A stretch of 6,800 nucleotides of DNA, from NCBI GenBank assembly GCA_003131945.1, contig PKWD01000056.1, positions 2,592-9,391 of the forward strand, written 5' to 3'. Shown in pieces: positions 5,331 through 6,800 of the stretch. Source of the DNA: Acidimicrobiaceae bacterium. GTDB taxonomy: Bacteria; Actinomycetota; Acidimicrobiia; Acidimicrobiales; UBA8190. Each line of letters opens with the position of its first letter. The stretch's first letter is position 1. A program made the position numbers and the translations under genes. The notes beneath the pieces were generated by a model. It made no database searches. It had not been told where the DNA came from and saw only the letters and a list, made by a program, of their open reading frames with translations.

Positions 5331-6800
5331 TTACGGGTTCGGCGTCGGGGGCAGGATCGTATAGCTGGTGGTGGAGGTGACATTGCTACCGGCCAGCACA
5401 TCGGCGATCACGTCCGATGTCCCCGCCGCGCAAGAGGCCCCCATGAAGACGAAGACGGCGTTGCCGTCGTCGTCCAAAGTGGCCGTGGCCGTTGCCCCTG
5501 AAGACGATCCCATGTTGGAGCTCCAGTTGACCCCCTGCCCGCAGCGGGCGAGCAGTTGCCCAGAGTCGATCTCGACGGTCTGCTCGGCGTAGACGGGGTT
5601 GGTTTCCGCGTAGAAGACGGCATAGACATCAGAATTCCCACTGGCCGTCGTGTCACCTGTCTCGACCTCGGGATTGGGCATTCCCGACACGCCGGCCTTC
5701 GTGACAACCGGTGGGTTGGCCTGCAGCGTCGTCAGCGCCGTCAGATACGGAGCCGTGATGAGATCAGCTACAACCACACTCTGCCCCGGTGCACAGTCGA
5801 TGCCGTTCATCACGACGGCGAGGTTCCCGTCATCATCAAGCACGGCCTGGATGTCGTTCGTGGCTACATGAGGTGACGCCGGGGTGCCGCCCTGGAGATT
5901 CTCAAAAGTGAGGGTGGAACATGAGGCCTGGAGCTGACTTGAAGCAATGTTCACGGTGTCGCGGGCGTACACGGCGCAGGCTTGAATCTGAACGATGGCG
6001 TGGACCTCGGACTCGCCGGTCTCGACGAGCGGATTCGGAGAGACCGTCACCGCCAGGCTGCACGGTGGCGTGACCGTGAAACACTCTTCGATGGCGGTGT
6101 CAGAGCCAGAGTGATAACTGGCGTCCCCCGAGTAGTAACCGGCAAAGCACCAAACCCCGGCGGCATTGGGCTTGAACGCCTTCGAAGTGGCCGTCGAAGT
6201 GTCATTGGGTCCGGGAACGAGGTTGACCGCCTTCTTCACGTGCTTCGTCTTCGACGTGCAGGGCGTGGCATCGGTGGTGGGTCCACACACGTAGAAGGTG
6301 ACAGTGCCCGTGGGAGAGCCGCCAGCCGTGTCGCCGGTCACTGTCACCGTGTCACTGTCGGCCTGGCCGAGGACGATTCCAGACGCCGTCGGCGTGGTCA
6401 CGACCGACGCCGTTGCCACCGTGACGGTGAAGCACTCACGGGTGGTGGAGCCGTCGGAGGCTCCGGCATAGTTGCCGTCGCCCGAGTAGACGCCCAAGAA
6501 GCAGTAGGTGCCGGTGGCCGGCGCCGTGAAGGCGGGGCTGGTGGCGGTGGCCGTATTACCCGAGCCCGCCAAGGACACTGTTCCCAGGTCGACCACGCCC
6601 CCGGTACCCGGGGTGCAGGGGTTGGCGTTACCCCTGCACACGTAGAAATGGACACTGCCGGTGGGTGTGACCCCGCTGATGCCGGTGATGCCGGTGACCG
6701 TGGCGATGTCGGTGTTGGAGGTGCCGAGCACCACGGAACCGCTCCCCGGGGTGGTGGTGACCCCGGGCGGAGCCACCTTGACGGTGAAGCACTCACGGGT
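5331..6800 (-). CDS. Secreted Ig-like repeat protein, C-terminal part (N-terminus outside window)
   Basis: The frame is open from the right edge to TAA (5333-5331), giving 489 visible residues; the real start lies beyond base 6800. The GTG at 6776 is only internal, because the repeat motif TRECFTVKV runs through it. Composition is rich in Thr, Val, Ser, Gly and Ala, typical of exported beta-sandwich proteins. Visible residues 14-132 and 133-244 are two Ig-like repeats (Big_3_5-like: PTGxVxFYVC, then C, then a Y/W-C-F-x-G-x-YSGD stretch and ECFTVT). Each has four cysteines. Residues 255-364 and 375-489 are two copies of a second module (PNPxVETG, SQLxAxC, LDDDGN, CAxGxSxVxAD). There is no LPXTG motif, terminal hydrophobic anchor or S-layer domain, so it is probably released or held non-covalently at the cell surface. 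Adhesion or matrix roles are only inference from the architecture. Confidence 0.82.
   Translation of the reverse strand, partial: TRECFTVKVAPPGVTTTPGSGSVVLGTSNTDIATVTGITGISGVTPTGSVHFYVCRGNANPCTPGTGGVVDLGTVSLAGSGNTATATSPAFTAPATGTYCFLGVYSGDGNYAGASDGSTTRECFTVTVATASVVTTPTASGIVLGQADSDTVTVTGDTAGGSPTGTVTFYVCGPTTDATPCTSKTKHVKKAVNLVPGPNDTSTATSKAFKPNAAGVWCFAGYYSGDASYHSGSDTAIEECFTVTPPCSLAVTVSPNPLVETGESEVHAIVQIQACAVYARDTVNIASSQLQASCSTLTFENLQGGTPASPHVATNDIQAVLDDDGNLAVVMNGIDCAPGQSVVVADLITAPYLTALTTLQANPPVVTKAGVSGMPNPEVETGDTTASGNSDVYAVFYAETNPVYAEQTVEIDSGQLLARCGQGVNWSSNMGSSSGATATATLDDDGNAVFVFMGASCAAGTSDVIADVLAGSNVTSTTSYTILPPTPNP
5334..5678 (-). repeat. C-terminal module copy 2 (unassigned family)
   Basis: Starts PNPEVETGDTTASGNSDVYA and continues with VYAEQTVEIDSGQLLARC, then ATATLDDDGNAVFVFMG, then CAAGTSDVIADVLAGSNVT. 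It reaches the last residue of the protein. The conserved cysteine pair is at visible residues 420 and 457. Compared with copy 1 it has a few extra residues after VETG and lacks the extra cysteine. Confidence 0.65.
5709..6038 (-). repeat. C-terminal module copy 1 (unassigned family)
   Basis: Starts PNPLVETGESEVHAIVQIQA and continues with YARDTVNIASSQLQASC, then ATNDIQAVLDDDGNLAVVMNG, then CAPGQSVVVADLITAPYLTA. The same order of motifs appears in copy 2. The conserved cysteine pair is at visible residues 294 and 336, with one extra cysteine at 275. I do not recognise a named domain for it; a beta-rich fold is inferred from the alternating hydrophobic pattern. Confidence 0.65.
6069..6404 (-). 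repeat. Ig-like repeat unit B (about 112 residues)
   Basis: Runs from VVTTPTASGIVLG to ECFTVT and aligns along its length with unit A: DTVTVTGDTAGGSPTGTVTF in place of DIATVTGITGISGVTPTGSV, then VWCFAGYYSGDASY and EECFTVT. Cysteines are at visible residues 172, 181, 218 and 240. It differs from A by a lysine-rich insert (SKTKHVKKAVNL) after the second cysteine. It is the last Ig-like unit before the C-terminal modules. Confidence 0.8.
6405..6761 (-). repeat. Ig-like repeat unit A (about 119 residues)
   Basis: Runs from VTTTPGSGSVVLG to ECFTVTVATAS. It contains PTGSVHFYVC, NPC, TYCFLGVYSGDGNY and RECFTV in the same order as unit B, with cysteines at visible residues 55, 62, 100 and 123. The tail of a preceding unit (TRECFTVK, 6777-6800) is visible at the window edge, so the array continues to the right. 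Confidence 0.8.
6422..6443. repeat. 22-base direct repeat, copy 1
   Basis: Identical base for base to 6779-6800, at a distance of 357 bases (119 codons). It encodes the TRECFTV segment that closes each Ig-like unit. The exact identity at this spacing shows that the protein repeat also survives at DNA level. Confidence 0.85.
6779..6800. repeat. 22-base direct repeat, copy 2 (runs into window edge)
   Basis: Second copy of the 6422-6443 sequence, ending exactly at the window edge, so the identical stretch may continue further right. It marks the end of the preceding Ig-like unit of the surface protein. Confidence 0.85.

Noticed and set aside
5331..6776. Surface protein starting at GTG 6776
   Set aside because: The repeat motif TRECFTV continues upstream in frame to the window edge, so this GTG is an internal valine codon.
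6069..6800. CRISPR-like or mobile-element repeats
   Set aside because: The repeats are in frame, 357 bases apart and coding for Ig-like units; no short regular spacers, transposase or terminal inverted repeats are seen.

Overview
The window is GC-rich throughout, with short gene spacing, overlapping or abutting start and stop codons, and GTG/TTG starts. Together with the protein families seen (a Sensor-domain NarL-type histidine kinase next to a LuxR-type regulator and an ABC-2 permease, and a cysteine-containing Ig-like repeat surface protein), this points to a high-GC actinobacterium. An Acidimicrobiia-like lineage is possible, but that is inference and no marker gene is present to settle it.

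Left part (1-2462, plus strand): the C-terminal end of an ABC-2-type permease overlaps by 4 bases (ATGA) a membrane histidine kinase. The kinase stop codon directly abuts the start of a LuxR/NarL response regulator. This is a compact signalling and transport operon in which the two-component pair probably controls the transporter. The regulator carries a single +1 frame disruption near 1944-1955, between two short homopolymer runs. Both halves are otherwise well conserved.

Middle part (2532-4067, plus strand): an MFS transporter, Spinster-like in appearance, is interrupted by one in-frame TGA at 2874-2876, directly after the loop 2-3 motif. The frame continues unchanged on both sides. Two one-base lesions in neighbouring, otherwise intact genes suggest either sequencing or assembly errors or very recent gene decay.

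Right part (4072-6800, minus strand): a YbhN/LPG-synthase-TM type integral membrane protein converges on the transporter with only 4 bases between the stop codons. A 182-base gap with a GC-rich hairpin follows. The last gene is the C-terminal 489 residues of a large secreted protein whose N-terminus lies beyond the right edge. It has at least two Ig-like repeats of about 119 residues, then two copies of a different module of about 110-115 residues that I cannot assign to a named family, and it ends without a sorting signal or membrane anchor. This tandem C-terminal module is the most novel-looking item in the window.
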